This document shows positions 46,331 to 57,406 of a DNA stretch of 64,000 nt, piece after piece. The notes under the pieces are model-generated. The model was not told the DNA's origin, did not search any database, and saw nothing but the letters and a program-made list of their open reading frames with translations. Position 1 is the stretch's first letter, and every line of letters starts with the position of its first letter. Source of the DNA: Hymenopus coronatus. Taxonomy: Eukaryota > Arthropoda > Insecta > Mantodea > Hymenopodidae. The position numbers and the translations under genes were made by a program. The stretch covers positions 19,603,501 to 19,667,500 of the forward strand of contig CM060899.1 in the NCBI GenBank assembly GCA_030762935.1, given 5' to 3'.

Positions 46331-46925
46331 ATGGTCAATACGTGTGCTGTTTGGTTGTAGTTTCTCGAATAGCAGAAGCAAAACACAAGGAAAAGGAAAT
46401 ACTTCAACACACAGGTTAGTGTACTTGTTTAATTAATTTTTCAGTGATATACTTAGTGAAATATGTTATACATTATCAACAGAACGATTCTGTATTGTTT
46501 GTTAATTTTAGATTTTCAACTCGTAGAGACCTTAGAGAAGCTTGGGTAAAGGCAAATTCATTCTCTTCTGATGTATGTTCGTTGTTAAATAGGACAGGTC
46601 AGGCAATAACTCAAGAGTGAAATTTGTGATCCAATGTTGAGATCTTTTTCATTACCGTTACAGTATTTTTCATCTAAAGCATATGAATTTGTAAGAAAAA
46701 TTGTAACAAATTTAATAATGCATTGCCAACTACAAGAACCATACGTTCCTGGAACAGGAAAAATAACTGAGAACGAGGTTTATGTATAGAATGCCAGAAT
46801 TTAATAAAAATGAAAGTAAATGTAAAAATAAGGATAATATTCAATTGTATGCCTTACTATTGATGAAATGTGTCTGAAAGAATATGTAGATTATTCAAGA
46901 ATTATAATTATAGGTTATGTAGACC
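46331..46925 (+). pseudogene. P-element-type transposase relic with THAP domain
   Basis: An ATG at 46331 opens MVNTCAV. One extra base then shifts into GCSFSNSRSKTQGKGNTSTH, the C2-CH zinc-finger start of a THAP domain. A short intron (GT at 46415, AG at 46511) joins in frame to RFSTRRDLREAWVKANS, the second half of the THAP domain. Further on are RSFSLPLQYFSSKAYEFVRK and NALPTTRTIRSWNRK, characteristic of P-type transposases after the coiled coil. Then comes CLTIDEMCLKEYVDYSRIII, the start of the RNase H-like catalytic domain with its first Asp. Stops and frameshifts lie between blocks, and HLE copy 25 cuts it at 46925. The family binds its ends through THAP and uses GTP; this copy cannot. 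Confidence 0.8.
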
Positions 46926-47306
46926 CAGAATAAAGAGGTCTTCAGAGGCTATTCCCAGAAAATTCAAGATATTTGGGATATAAATGTTTTAACACGGCAT
47001 TTTAATAAAAATCGTTAGTCATTTTGGAGAAAATCAACATTTTTAATTTTTTTTCCATGTAAAGGGTAGCTTGGAATGGGGGGATTTTCTTGAAAATCTT
47101 CGTGTCGCATCTTGGAAGATACCAAACTTAAATATCAGGTTTATTTTTAACGGTCTTTTCGTTTTTGAGCTATGCTAACCATAGACACACACCTGGACCT
47201 ATTTCCAAAACATGTATTTCCGTGAAATCTCGGTATCGAATTTTTGGGTGCAATACAATATCTTCTCTATACACTATGTACATAGTAAGTGTATAAAAAG
47301 TAAAAA
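46926..47306 (+). mobile_element. HLE copy 25, right half
   Basis: From CAGAATAAAGAGGTCTTCAG to hairpin GTACATAGTAAGTGTATAA. Confidence 0.92.
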
Positions 47307-47380
47307 TTCGACTTTATGTTATTTTTTTTGAATTTTCAGTCATGACGGGACATGATTTTGTAAATAATTGTAAATGTAAC

Positions 47381-47635
47381 CTAATTAGAGTAAATATTAA
47401 TGGTAGCAGATAAAGGGATCGAAGACGGTGCTGTTGAGATGGTAAGATCCTCAGCACTAGAGTCAGTGCAATACAAAAACTGTTGGGGAGGCGCTTCAGC
47501 AACTTTTGGCCGGCTAGTCAGACCACCCATCTTCATTAGGGTGCCTTGAAACTGGTAACAACTCGTCTGATTCACGCCCAGTCTTTCTAAATAATTTATT
47601 TTCTTGCCCCTTGCCGGAAATTGAGTCTCCGCCAT
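47381..47635 (-). CDS. possible first coding exon of an unknown gene
   Basis: 84 codons from an ATG at 47635 in good context (CAATATGGCGGAG), preceded by a GC-richer leader with CTGAGCGAGAGCAAG. Product begins MAETQFPARGKKINYLERLG and contains VAEAPPQQFLYCTDSSAEDL; it closes at TAA. Composition is far from repeat shadows, and the region is not covered by any family here. No domain recognised. It could be a first exon using a donor such as the GTTACA just after the stop region, an ORF of a degraded transposon, or chance. Confidence 0.3.
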   Translation of the reverse strand: MAETQFPARGKKINYLERLGVNQTSCYQFQGTLMKMGGLTSRPKVAEAPPQQFLYCTDSSAEDLTISTAPSSIPLSATINIYSN

Positions 47636-48080
47636 ATTGCAGGAATTTCTTGCTCTCGCTCAGACGCAGAACAGTAAGTTATCTCACAGTTCATTAATCT
47701 TCCCTTACCATCAGCGAGATGGCAACGCATTGTTTGCTTCTAGTGAGTGTTGATGCCGTTTTGCATACAGTTCTGTATTTCATTCTATTTACCCTTCACG
47801 GCTGATAATAGTTATTTATATTATAAGTGGCTTAAACAGATTATTATTAGGGGTGGTGATTTTTAGCATTTTGAAATAAGATATTTAGCATACTTATTTG
47901 TGCATTTAGCATTTTGTAGCATTAACACATTTACAATTTAGCATTTTATAGCATTTTAAAGAAAAAAATACATCTTGAATTGATTCTGATAAACAGATAT
48001 TGTCTCATGAAAAAGTTTTAATGTGGCATTAATAACACATTAGTAAACGGGAACTGAACTCTCAACAATGACAAAATACT

Positions 48081-49388
48081 AAAAATGTGTTGGACTTTCT
48101 CTACATCCCTGCAACAAATTATTCTTAAACATCTAATGCTTCTATTTAGTTCATGCTAATTGAGAAAACATTAGCAGAAATAGTCTTATTACTTGCTTCC
48201 TTAAGTAGAAGCGAAATAAGGGAGTACCATAGTTTAAAGTGATAGTCTAAAGCTGGTTGCTATGTGACTGAGGTTCCTTTGTTTGTATGGACAGGAGCTG
48301 ACAAATTTCTGTATGAGAAAAGTTTGTTTTTCAAAGCTGAAACTAAAAACAACGAATATCTTCAAAACGATCAACTCCACGAAAAAATGTATGTAACATA
48401 AATTGTGTGCTTTAATGTGCTCTACATTTTCTGTGTAGTAAACTGTTGTCCATCTCTTACGGTTTAGAATTTATGCAAAAATCCGTAAAATTCATCCAGA
48501 ATAAGATATGCATTTTATTTGTCAAGTAAATATCTTAAATATACGAGATATTAATCAGAATCGTTAGAGCCATTTTTAAGAAAATCAACATTTTCGAAAT
48601 TTTTTCCGTGTAAAAGGTAGTTTGGGGTGGGGGTATTTTCTGAAAATCTTCGTGTCGCATCCCTGGAAGATATCAAACTTAAATACCAAATTTGGTTTTT
48701 AATGGTCTTTGCATTTTTGAGCTATGCTGCCCACAGACACACACATATGAACATTTTTTTTAAAAAAAATTGGATTCAGGGGCTCTCAAAACATATATTT
48801 CCGGTGAAATCTTGGTATCGAATTTTTGGGTGCAATACAATACCTTCTCTATACACTATGTACATAGTACGTATAAAGAAAGTATGAATGAATGAATAAG
48901 TGTATTTATTGTCATAACAATATCATATGTACATAGAATTTCAACAATCGCACGGGTCCACAGACCGTACGTGCTTTTGTAATACACACTAAAAACAATA
49001 TGAAAACAAAAACAACAACAAATAATTGAGGGTAAACGCAAATATAAAAAGACAAAGGTAATCCAAATCAAAAGCAATATTAAAACAACAATAAAGAATT
49101 AAGGGTAAACCCGAAAAAATAAAAATACAAGGATATTCAATTATAGCAATTTAAATTTACAGCAAAGAGTACAATTTCACAAATGCACCCTCTTATAATC
49201 GATAATTACGCTTAAAAGAAATATATACACATAGTATATATAAGTCACTATTGGCAGGCTCCTCAGATCTCACCTGTCTTGCCTTAAGTAAACATTTACC
49301 TAGCCCGTCCATGTGTTCTGCACCTGCCAGTAGCGTCCAACATGCTTCTAGCCCTACATTCGCGGTGGTAAAATAGAGAAAGTAAAAA
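48081..49388 (+). mobile_element. HLE copy 26, split by a LINE tail at its hairpin
   Basis: Body from GACTTTCTCTACATCCCTGC to hairpin CTATGTACATAGTACGTATA; the last bases AGAAAGTAAAAA recur after the LINE at 49377. Confidence 0.93.
48885..49376 (-). mobile_element. LINE 3' UTR with ATTC-repeat tail, 8-bp TSD
   Basis: AGAAAGTA at 48877-48884 and 49377-49384 flanks 492 bp. On the minus strand this ends GACAATAAATACACTTATTC then ATTC units, a typical LINE 3' terminus. No coding remains. Confidence 0.8.
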
Positions 49389-49732
49389 TCATGTGTATAG
49401 AGGCCAGTGTCCTCTTTAGAGTACATTATATTTTATTCTCATTTTTATATACAAATTTATGCACAAATGCTTGTAAATAGAGTCCCTTTCTTTAATATTT
49501 CTTAAGAACTAAATATGGTTGCTATTTAAATTTTATAACTGTGAAATTGATTTATTTCTGCATGGAAAGTTCAGATTTATAATGTGTATTTTACAAACAA
49601 ATGAAGGATGAGGGAATTAGTTCCGCATTCCAGATCAGTGCGGTGAATATAAACATTCCAAGGGTGCATAAACCCATCAGATACAATTTGTAGAAGAATA
49701 AATAATCAAAGAAAGAATGTAAATTTTAAAAA
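49389..49732. other. internal sequence of the TIR element, or unassigned
   Basis: AT-rich, no frame; lies between two HLE copies. Confidence 0.4.
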
Positions 49733-50582
49733 ATCTGATGTGTTCCATTCACATGACTTTCTCTACATGTCTGCAACAAATTACTTTTAAAAAGCTTATG
49801 CTTCAATTTACTTCATGCTAATCGTGAAAAAAATAGCAGAAATAATCTTATTACTTGCTTCCTTGTAAGTAGAATCGAAATAAGGGAGTACCATAGGCTA
49901 AGGTGATACTCAAAAGTTGGTTGCTGAAGTTCCTTTGTTTGTATGGACAGGAGTTGACAAATTCCTGCATGGGAAATGTATTTCAAAGATAAAATTAAAA
50001 AAAAGGAATATCTCAAAAACGACCAACTCCACGAAAAAAATCAATATAACATAAATTGTGTGTTTTAATGTGATCTACATTTTTTGTGTATTACGTTTTA
50101 GTCCATCTCTTACAGTTTAGCAGCTATGCAAAATTTCGTAAAATTCATCCAGAATAAAGTCGTCTTCAGAGGTTTTTTCCCGAAAATTCAAGATATACAT
50201 ATTATTTGTCAGGTAAATATCTTTAATAAATGATATTGTAATCAAAATCGTTAGAGCCATTTTTAAGAATATCAAACTTTTCCAAAAAAGTTCCATGTAA
50301 AAGGTAGTTTGATGTGGGGGGATTTTTCTCAAAATCTTCGTGTCGCATCGATGGAATATACTAAACTTAAATACCAAGTTTGGTATTTTACCGACTTTTA
50401 GTTTTTGAGTTATCGTGTTCACAGACACACGGACACACACGGACCTTTTTCTGAAAATACTGTTTTTGGATACAGGCACCCTAGAACATATATTTCCGGT
50501 GAAATCTCGGTATCGAATGTTTTGGTGGAGTGGAATACCTTCTCTATACACTATGTACATAGTACGTGTAGAGAAAGTAAAC
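49733..50582 (+). mobile_element. HLE copy 27, H1
   Basis: ATCTGATGTGTTCCATTCAC to AGTACGTGTAGAGAAAGTAA; all inner blocks present. Confidence 0.97.
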
Positions 50583-50770
50583 ATCGGCGATTTCGCATTT
50601 ATATCGCATTTTAGTATAATTTTCGCATATTAGGTCAATTTCACATTTTATCGCATTGTCAAAACACATTAAAAGGTGATTTACAGTTCTTGAAAAATGA
50701 AAATATAAGAGTACAAGTTTTTAAGAACAGTTCGGGCTATATCGCATTTGCGAAAAATCACCACCCCTAA

Positions 50771-51177
50771 CAATTTATTTGTGAGTGGGACGTTAAGTAA
50801 CGAGCGCGTGTTGTAATTTCTCATGAGCAAATAATATGCCAATAAGCCGCTGTAATATACAAATTTTTATCTAATCCTATTATATTAACTGAAATATTCT
50901 TATATCTATTAATATTAATATTATTAGAGTCGTCATTACAAGGAATTAAATTTCAGTCGTGGTGGAGATAGTGTTTTGTTTATTCGTTGAAGCGTAACCA
51001 CACCGGAATAAACAATTTTAATTCTGGTTGTTTAAACTGCACCAAATAAATCAAAAAAAATAATTTAAATGGATATTCCCGAAGATTGTGCTAAAAAAAC
51101 CTGTACACGAAGTCCATAGGATAGGAGAAAAAGTTTTATTTAGACCATTGAACCAATATTATTATTTATAAGTGCCT
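50771..51177. other. non-coding, nothing recognised
   Basis: AT-rich flank of the TIR element. Confidence 0.45.
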
Positions 51178-51371
51178 AAGGGAAGCATTGCATTCCAACC
51201 AAATTTCAATACCAACATTTCACTGGAAATACACCTTTAGAAGGTACGTAAATCAAAAAGAGTATTTTGTCTAGCACGTACAATGTAGTGTTTCATAAGG
51301 TATTGCATATCATCCAAAAATTCAGTACCGAGATTTCACGGGAAATGCATGTTTTGTGAACTCAGTAAAAA
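51178..51371 (-). mobile_element. two adjacent HLE hairpin-proximal fragments
   Basis: 51178-51271 (GCATTGCATTCCAACC, CATTTCACTGGAAATACACC) and 51272-51371 (TAAGGTATTGCATATCATCC, GAGATTTCACGGGAAATGCA) are both diverged and head-to-tail. Confidence 0.8.
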
Positions 51372-51434
51372 AATCTAATGTGTTACATTCAAATAACTTT
51401 CTCTAAAAACTATTGTTACCATAGATTATTTTTT

Positions 51435-52321
51435 ACAATGTACATAGGGATAGAGAAGGTATTATAATGCACCCAAAAATTCGATACCGAAATTTCACCG
51501 GAAATATATGTTTTGGAGTCCCCCGAGTCCGAAAAAAAGCATTTTTAAAAAAAGGTCCGTGCGACTGTCTGTCTGTGTGTGTGTGTGTGTGTGTGTGTGA
51601 CTGTGGACAGCAGAGCCCCAAAACGAAAAGACCGTTAAATACCAAACTTGGCATTTAGGTTTAGTATCTTCCAAGGATGCGACACGAAGATTTTAAAAAA
51701 AATCCCCCTACTAAAAACTACCCTTTACATAGAACATGTTTCGAAAATTTTGATTTTCTTAAAAATGGCTCTAGCGATTTTGATTACAATCCCGTATATT
51801 AAAGCTATTTATGTCCGAAATAAACTGTATATCTCGAATTTTTGGGGAATAGCCTCTTAAGACCTCTTTATTCCGGATGAATTTTGCTTAACTGCTAAAC
51901 CGTAAGAGATAGAAAAAAACTCACTCCACAGCAAATGTACATCACGACAAAACACACAATTTATGTCCTTTACGTTTTTGTTGTGGAGATAACCGTTTCT
52001 GAGATATTCCTTGTTATTGGTTTCAATTGTGAAGTACTTAAACTTTTCTCAGACAGGAAGTGTCCGCTTTTCTTTTGTTCTACTCCTGGCCAAGCAAAGA
52101 GGTGATTTGCAATGACAATCGCATAACGATAGCTTTTAAAACATTTGACAATCATTTTAGCATAGCGCATTCCCTTATTCTCTTCTACTTATTAGGAACT
52201 AAGTAATAACATTCTGCTAATATTTACCTCGATTAGCATTGTTTACAAAGAAGAAGAATCTTTTGTAGGAGTTTGTAGAGCAGCTAGAGAAAGTCATGTG
52301 AGTGTAACACATCAGATTTTT
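51435..52321 (-). mobile_element. HLE copy 29, H2, in copy 28
   Basis: Starts ACAATGTACATAGGGATAGA (outer hairpin arm lost); ends GTAACACATCAGATTTT. GT run at 51580-51598. Confidence 0.95.
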
Positions 52322-52504
52322 GTCTACGTCATGCTAATCAAGATAAACGTTCGCATGAATTGTCTTATTACTTGCTTCCTTGTTAGTAGAAGGGAACATA
52401 CTAGGCTAAAGCGATAGTCAATCTTTTAAAAGCTGGCCGCAATGTGAACAATTGAAGTTTGGTTCCCTCTGCAGATGAAACGAAAGTTAATCGCATTTGA
52501 AAAA

Positions 52505-53369
52505 ATCTTATGTGTTCCATTCACATGACTTTCTCTACATCTCTGCAACAAATTATTCTTAAAAAGCTTATACTTCTATTGAGTAAAAAAATTAGCAGAA
52601 ATAGTCTTATTACTTGCTTCCTTGTAAATAGAAGCGAAATCAGAGAGAACCATAGGTTAAAGAGGTAGCCAAAAGCTGGTTGCTATGTCACTGAAGTACC
52701 TTTGTTTGTATGGACAGGAGTTGACAAATTCCTGTATGAGAAAAGTGTAAGTTTTTCAAAGCAGAATCCCAAAACAAGGAATGTCTAAAAAACGATAAAC
52801 TCCACAAAAGAATGTATATAACGTAAATTGTGTTTTTAAACGTTCTCTACATTTTTTGTGCAGTAAGTTTTTGTCCAGCTCTTGCGGTATTGCAGTTATT
52901 AAAAATTCCGTAAAATTCATCCAGAATAAAGTACTTTTAAGAGGCTATTCCCCAAAAATTCAAGATATACATTTTATTTGTCGTGTAAATATTTTTAATA
53001 TACGAAAGTTTAATCAAAATCGTTAGAGCCATTTTTGATAAAAAATAAAAATTTTCGAAAAAAATTTCATGTAAAGAGTAGTTGGGGATGGGGAGATTTT
53101 TCTCAAAATATTCGTGTTGCATCCCTGGAAGATACTAAACTTAAAATCCAAGTTTGGTATTTTAACGACTTTTCGTTTTTGAGTTATCGTGTTCACAGAC
53201 ACACGGACACACACAGACACACACACGGACCTTTTTCCGAAAATGCTTATTTTAGATAAAGGGGACCCTAAAACATATATTTGCGGTGAAATCTCGGTAT
53301 CTAATTTTTGAGTGGAGTGCAATACCTTCTCTATACACTATGTACATAGTGCGTATAGAGAAAGTAAAA
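52505..53369 (+). mobile_element. HLE copy 30, H1, in copy 28
   Basis: ATCTTATGTGTTCCATTCAC to GTACATAGTGCGTATAGAG; complete. Confidence 0.96.
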
Positions 53370-53973
53370 GCTACGTAGCAAAAACTGAAATAAATAACAA
53401 GAAATATCAGAAGAACGTCGGCTCTGCAACAAAAAATGAAACAATGGTGTGCTTTAACGAGATCTAATTTTTTATTAAGTAAATTTTCATCCATCGCTTA
53501 AGGTGTACCAGTTATGTAAAATTCATCCAGAATGAAGGGGTCTACAAAGGCTATTCCTAAAAAATTCAAATTATACATTTTATTTGTCATGTAAATATAT
53601 TTAATATACGGCATTTTAATAAATATTTTAGAGCCATTTTTGAGAAAATAAAAATTTTCGAAAATTTTTATATGTAAACTGTAGTTTGGGGTGGGAGAAT
53701 TTTTCTCAAAATCTTCGTGTTGCTTCCCGGGAAGATACAAACTTAAATATCAAGTATGGTATTTTACCGACTTTTCGTTTTTGAGTTATCTTGTTTACTG
53801 ACGTGTGCACACACTGACACACACGGACCTTTTTCTGAAAATGCTTTTTTTGGATAAAGGGGACCCTAAAACTTCTTTTTCTGGTGCAATCTCAGTATCG
53901 AGTTTTTGTGTGGAATGCAATAACTTTTCTAAACACTATGTACCTATATAGTACGTGTAGAGAAAGTAAAAAT

Positions 53974-54105
53974 GAATTTTTCGGACTTAGGGGACGTCGA
54001 AATATATATATTTCCGGTGAAATATCGACATTGAATTTTTGGGTGGAATGCAATATCTTCTCTAACCACTATGTACATTGTACATTCGAGCTAGAGAAAG
54101 TAAAA
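53974..54105 (+). mobile_element. HLE hairpin-end segment following copy 28
   Basis: GAATTTTTCGGACTTAGGGG, TTTCCGGTGAAATATCGAC and hairpin ATGTACATTGTACATTCGAG with CTAGAGAAAGTAAAA. Same orientation as copy 28. Confidence 0.9.
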
Positions 54106-54507
54106 AGTGGAGTTATACATTGTAGTTCTAGGCTTGCGATTTGTCGGAGATGGAGTAGTGTAAGAGGGATGAAAGGACGCGCTTATGCTGGGGAGTCGCA
54201 AATGCGAAGTGTGAGCTGGCTACGGTCCAAATGCTCACAACCCGTACTCCCTATCATACACGGCAAACAGAACCACTTCCGAAGTACATATAGCAATGTG
54301 TCGTGACGAAGGAAATGAGAGGGAAGGTCGCAGACCCTTATGTCTCCCGGAAGTCATCACCATTAGTACAGCTTCTTGATGCATGGTACAGGGAGGTCCA
54401 GTCCTCATTCAACCGTTTCTCTGCAGTAGAAACAGTCCTCTGCTGGTTGCTTCATCTTCCTCGGGTATCTCGCTCGGTCTTCCTTTCTGAGTGGGGTTGA
54501 TATGTTA
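54106..54507. other. unassigned, GC-richer sequence
   Basis: Two overlapping open frames (53884-54306 and 54303-54500) exist but the first is mostly HLE translation. The rest has no motif I recognise. Confidence 0.4.
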
Positions 54508-54998
54508 AGGCCATTTACATCGAAAATCAACCGTAGACGTAACGTAGACACAGAAGCTTGCATCGAATATATGTGTAGACTCATTCACAATGGTTATGTA
54601 GACATAACCGTAGTACGTTAACACAGAAGCTTGCACACGCCAAGCTTTTGCGTCAAAGTTAACATGCAACGTAGGAATCAACCAATGAGAACACTGCTCG
54701 ATGTGTTATTAAAAGCCTTCGTTTGATGATTCTCTCACATTTCTCCTTGGTTAATTCGTATTTGATTAAGAGAACGAATCCGCCATCGTCTACGACGAGA
54801 CAACCGTTCTTTAAAATATAAAACACGAAACACACTCGTCTCTGCCAGCCATTTTAGTTCGTTATGCACTTGCAAGGCGCAGTTCACTTGTTCTGATTGG
54901 TTATTGCCCATGTTTACGTCTGTCATTGAGAATGCTCTATTCTGCGTCTATATTCTATGCCAGTGCGTCTACGGTTAATTTTCAATGTGAATGGACCT
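54508..54998 (-). mobile_element. PIF/Harbinger relic with TTA TSD
   Basis: Ends AGGCCATTTACATCGAAAAT and ATTTTCAATGTGAATGGACC lie between TTA at 54505-54507 and 54999-55001. The minus frame 54926-54735 ends FKERLSRRRRWRIRSLNQIR then INQGEM. This resembles the Arg-rich start of Harbinger transposases (RRRR-WxxPLNxxRxxxGE). The nuclease core is absent; 491 bp. Confidence 0.75.
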
Positions 54999-55074
54999 TT
55001 ACTGTAAAACAGAACGTCCTACGGTTCGTTTTGCTTTTACATTGAAACACTATTGCTCGCTACGTTGTAGGTAG

Positions 55075-55185
55075 CCTCTGACTGCCCAATCCCAAGTCGT
55101 ACCACTCCCATGCAACTCTAAGTGACTCCCCATGACGATTCCGTTCGTCGTACTAAAAGCGGGCGTTAAACACTATCAAAAATGA
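55075..55185 (+). mobile_element. SINE-C tail, decayed
   Basis: CCCAATCCCAAGTCGTACCA and the tail AAAGCGGGCGTTAAACACTA. Confidence 0.6.
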
Positions 55186-55265
55186 CGATATTGTAGCTGT
55201 TTTTAAAAGTATAAGATATTTATTACTTGATTTATCAAATGAGGATTTGGTCATTTTTATGTTTA

Positions 55266-55385
55266 CAATAAATCGAGATGAACATTATCAGATTTGCCTT
55301 ATTACTTGGTTCCTATTAAGAAGAGGGAACATAAGGGAACACATTATTCTAAAGCAATAGTCAAATTGTTAAAAGTCATGTTTTT
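55266..55385 (+). mobile_element. HLE left-part fragment, H2
   Basis: AATCGAGATGAACATTATCA, GCCTTATTACTTGGTTCCTA and CTAAAGCAATAGTCAAATTG. Confidence 0.8.
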
Positions 55386-55447
55386 ATCACGTAACTTTTA
55401 ACCCGTCGACCAAGTTTTAGTATTTTGTGTGCTTTTTACTCCTTTTT

Positions 55448-56303
55448 ACTTTCTCTACACGTACTATGTACAGAGTGTATAGAGAAGGTATTGCACTCCA
55501 CCCAAAAATTCGATACCGAGATTTCACCAGAAATATATGTTTTGAGACCCCCTGAATCCAAAAAGGTTTTTTTTTAGAAAAAGTCCATGTGTGTGTTTGT
55601 CTGTGTGTATGTATGTGCCTGTGGGCAGCATAGCTCAAAAACGAAAATACCGTTAAAAACCAAACTTGGTATTTAAGTTTGGTGTCTTCCAAGGATGCGA
55701 CAAGAATATTTTTAAGAAACTCCCCCAACCCCAACTACCCTTTACATGATTTTTTTGGAAAATTTTGATTTTCTCAAAAATGACTCTAACAATTTTGATT
55801 ACAATGCCATGTATTAATGACATTTACACGACAAATAAATGTATATCTTGAATTTTCTGGAAGTAGGCTCTGAAGACTACTTTATTCTGGATGAATTTTA
55901 CGAAATTTTGCATAACTGCTAAACCGTAAGAGATGGAGAAAGGCTTACCACACAAAAACCGTAGGGTACTTTAGAACATACAATTTATGTTATGTGCATG
56001 TTTTCGTAGAGTTAGTCGTATTTGAGATATTCTTTGTTTTTGCTTTCAGCTTTAAAAGACTTATAATTTTCTCACATAGGACGTTGTCAACTCCTGTCCA
56101 TACAAACAAAGAAACTTCAAGCTCATAGCACTTTAACCTTCGAATGTCTTATTTCGCTTCTACTTACAGGGAAGCAAGTAATAAGACCATTTCTGCTAAT
56201 TTTTTCTCGATTAGCATGAGGTAAATAGAAGCATAAGCTTTTTAACAATAATTTGTTGTAGAGATGTACAAAAAGTCATGTGAATGGAACACATCAGATT
56301 TTT
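55448..56303 (-). mobile_element. HLE copy 31, H1
   Basis: Hairpin CTCTACACGTACTATGTACA at left; GGAACACATCAGATTTTT at right. Confidence 0.96.
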
Positions 56304-56394
56304 GGAAATATGTTAGATTCACCTGTGGCTTTAGACACCATTTGTTTTATTTCCTTGTTTTTAATTGACTTTCTTATTTTACCTTTAATTTATT

Positions 56395-57279
56395 ACTTTC
56401 TCTATACGTACTATGTACATAGTGTATAGAGAAGGTATAGCACTCCACCAAAAATTCGATACCGACATTTCACCGGAAATATATGTTTTAGGGTCCCCTT
56501 TATCTAAAAAAAGTATATTCAGAAAAAGGTCCGTGTGTGTGTGTCCGTGTGTACGTGTGTCCTTGTGCCTGTGAACACGATAACTCAAAAACGAAAAGTC
56601 GGTAAAATACCAAACTTGGTATTTAAGTTTAGAATCTTCCAGGGATGCGACACGAAGATTTTGAGAAAAATACCCCACCCCAAACTACCGTTTACATGGA
56701 ACTTTTTTCGAAAATTTTGATTTTCTAAAAAATTGCTCTAACGATTTTGATTAAAATATCGTATATTAAAGATATTTTCCGGACAAATAAAATGTATATT
56801 TTGAATTTTCTGGGAATAACCTCTGAAGGCTACTTTATTTAGAGTGAATTTTCCGGAATTTTGTATGACTGCTAAACCGTAAGAGATAGGCAAAAACTTA
56901 CCACACAAAAAATGTAGAGCACATTAAAACACACAATTTATGTTGTATACGTTTTTTTCTTGGAGTTGATCATTTTTGAGATATTCCTTGTTTTTGTTTT
57001 CAGGGTCGAAAAAGTTAACTTTTCTCGTACAGGAATTTGTCAACTCATGTCCATACAAACAAAGGAACTTCAGTCACATAGTAACCAGCTTTTGACTATC
57101 GCTTTAACCTATGCTACTCCCTTATTTCCTTTCTACTTACAAGGAAGAAGGTAATAAGTCTATTTCTGCTAATTTTTCTGGATTAGCATGAAGTAAATAG
57201 AAGTATAAGCTTTTTCAGAATAACTTGTTGATGGGATATAGAGAAAGTCATGTGAATGGTACACATCAATTTTTTTTTA
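56395..57279 (-). mobile_element. HLE copy 32, H1
   Basis: Hairpin CTCTATACGTACTATGTACA; left end GGTACACATCAATTTTTTTT. Confidence 0.96.
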
Positions 57280-57368
57280 TATTGTTATTTTTACCTTTGA
57301 TGTTTGCAGCAATTTTGTGTTATAAGGGTGCTAATGACCTGAGCAGTTGAGCACCCTTAAACGCCAAC

Positions 57369-57406
<38 letters not shown>

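Larger units (their letters stand above)
47847..50770. mobile_element. TIR element (hAT-like?) enlarged by HLE and LINE insertions
   Basis: 18-bp perfect inverted ends TTAGGGGTGGTGATTTTT (47847-47864) and AAAAATCACCACCCCTAA (50753-50770). Subterminal repeats lie inside both: TTTAGCATTTT-type on the left, TTCGCATTT-type on the right. Removing HLE copies 26 and 27 and the LINE leaves roughly 0.8 kb without coding. I found no convincing TSD, so the superfamily is open. Confidence 0.65.
51372..53973 (+). mobile_element. HLE copy 28, H2, split by two HLEs
   Basis: Pieces 51372-51434 (ATCTAATGTGTTACATTCAA), 52322-52504 (GTCTACGTCATGCTAATCAA) and 53370-53973 (AAAACTGAAATAAATAACAA to AGTACGTGTAGAGAAAGTAA) read as one element. 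Confidence 0.9.

Noticed and set aside
50117..50584. 155-codon open frame on the minus strand
   Set aside because: Lies fully inside HLE copy 27. The same peptide phrases recur in every copy on that strand (YREGIALH, NTITQKRKVGKIPNLVFKFS), so it is a repeat shadow; most copies are broken and no domain is present.
53884..54306. 140-codon open frame
   Set aside because: The first half is HLE hairpin-end translation, the rest unsupported.
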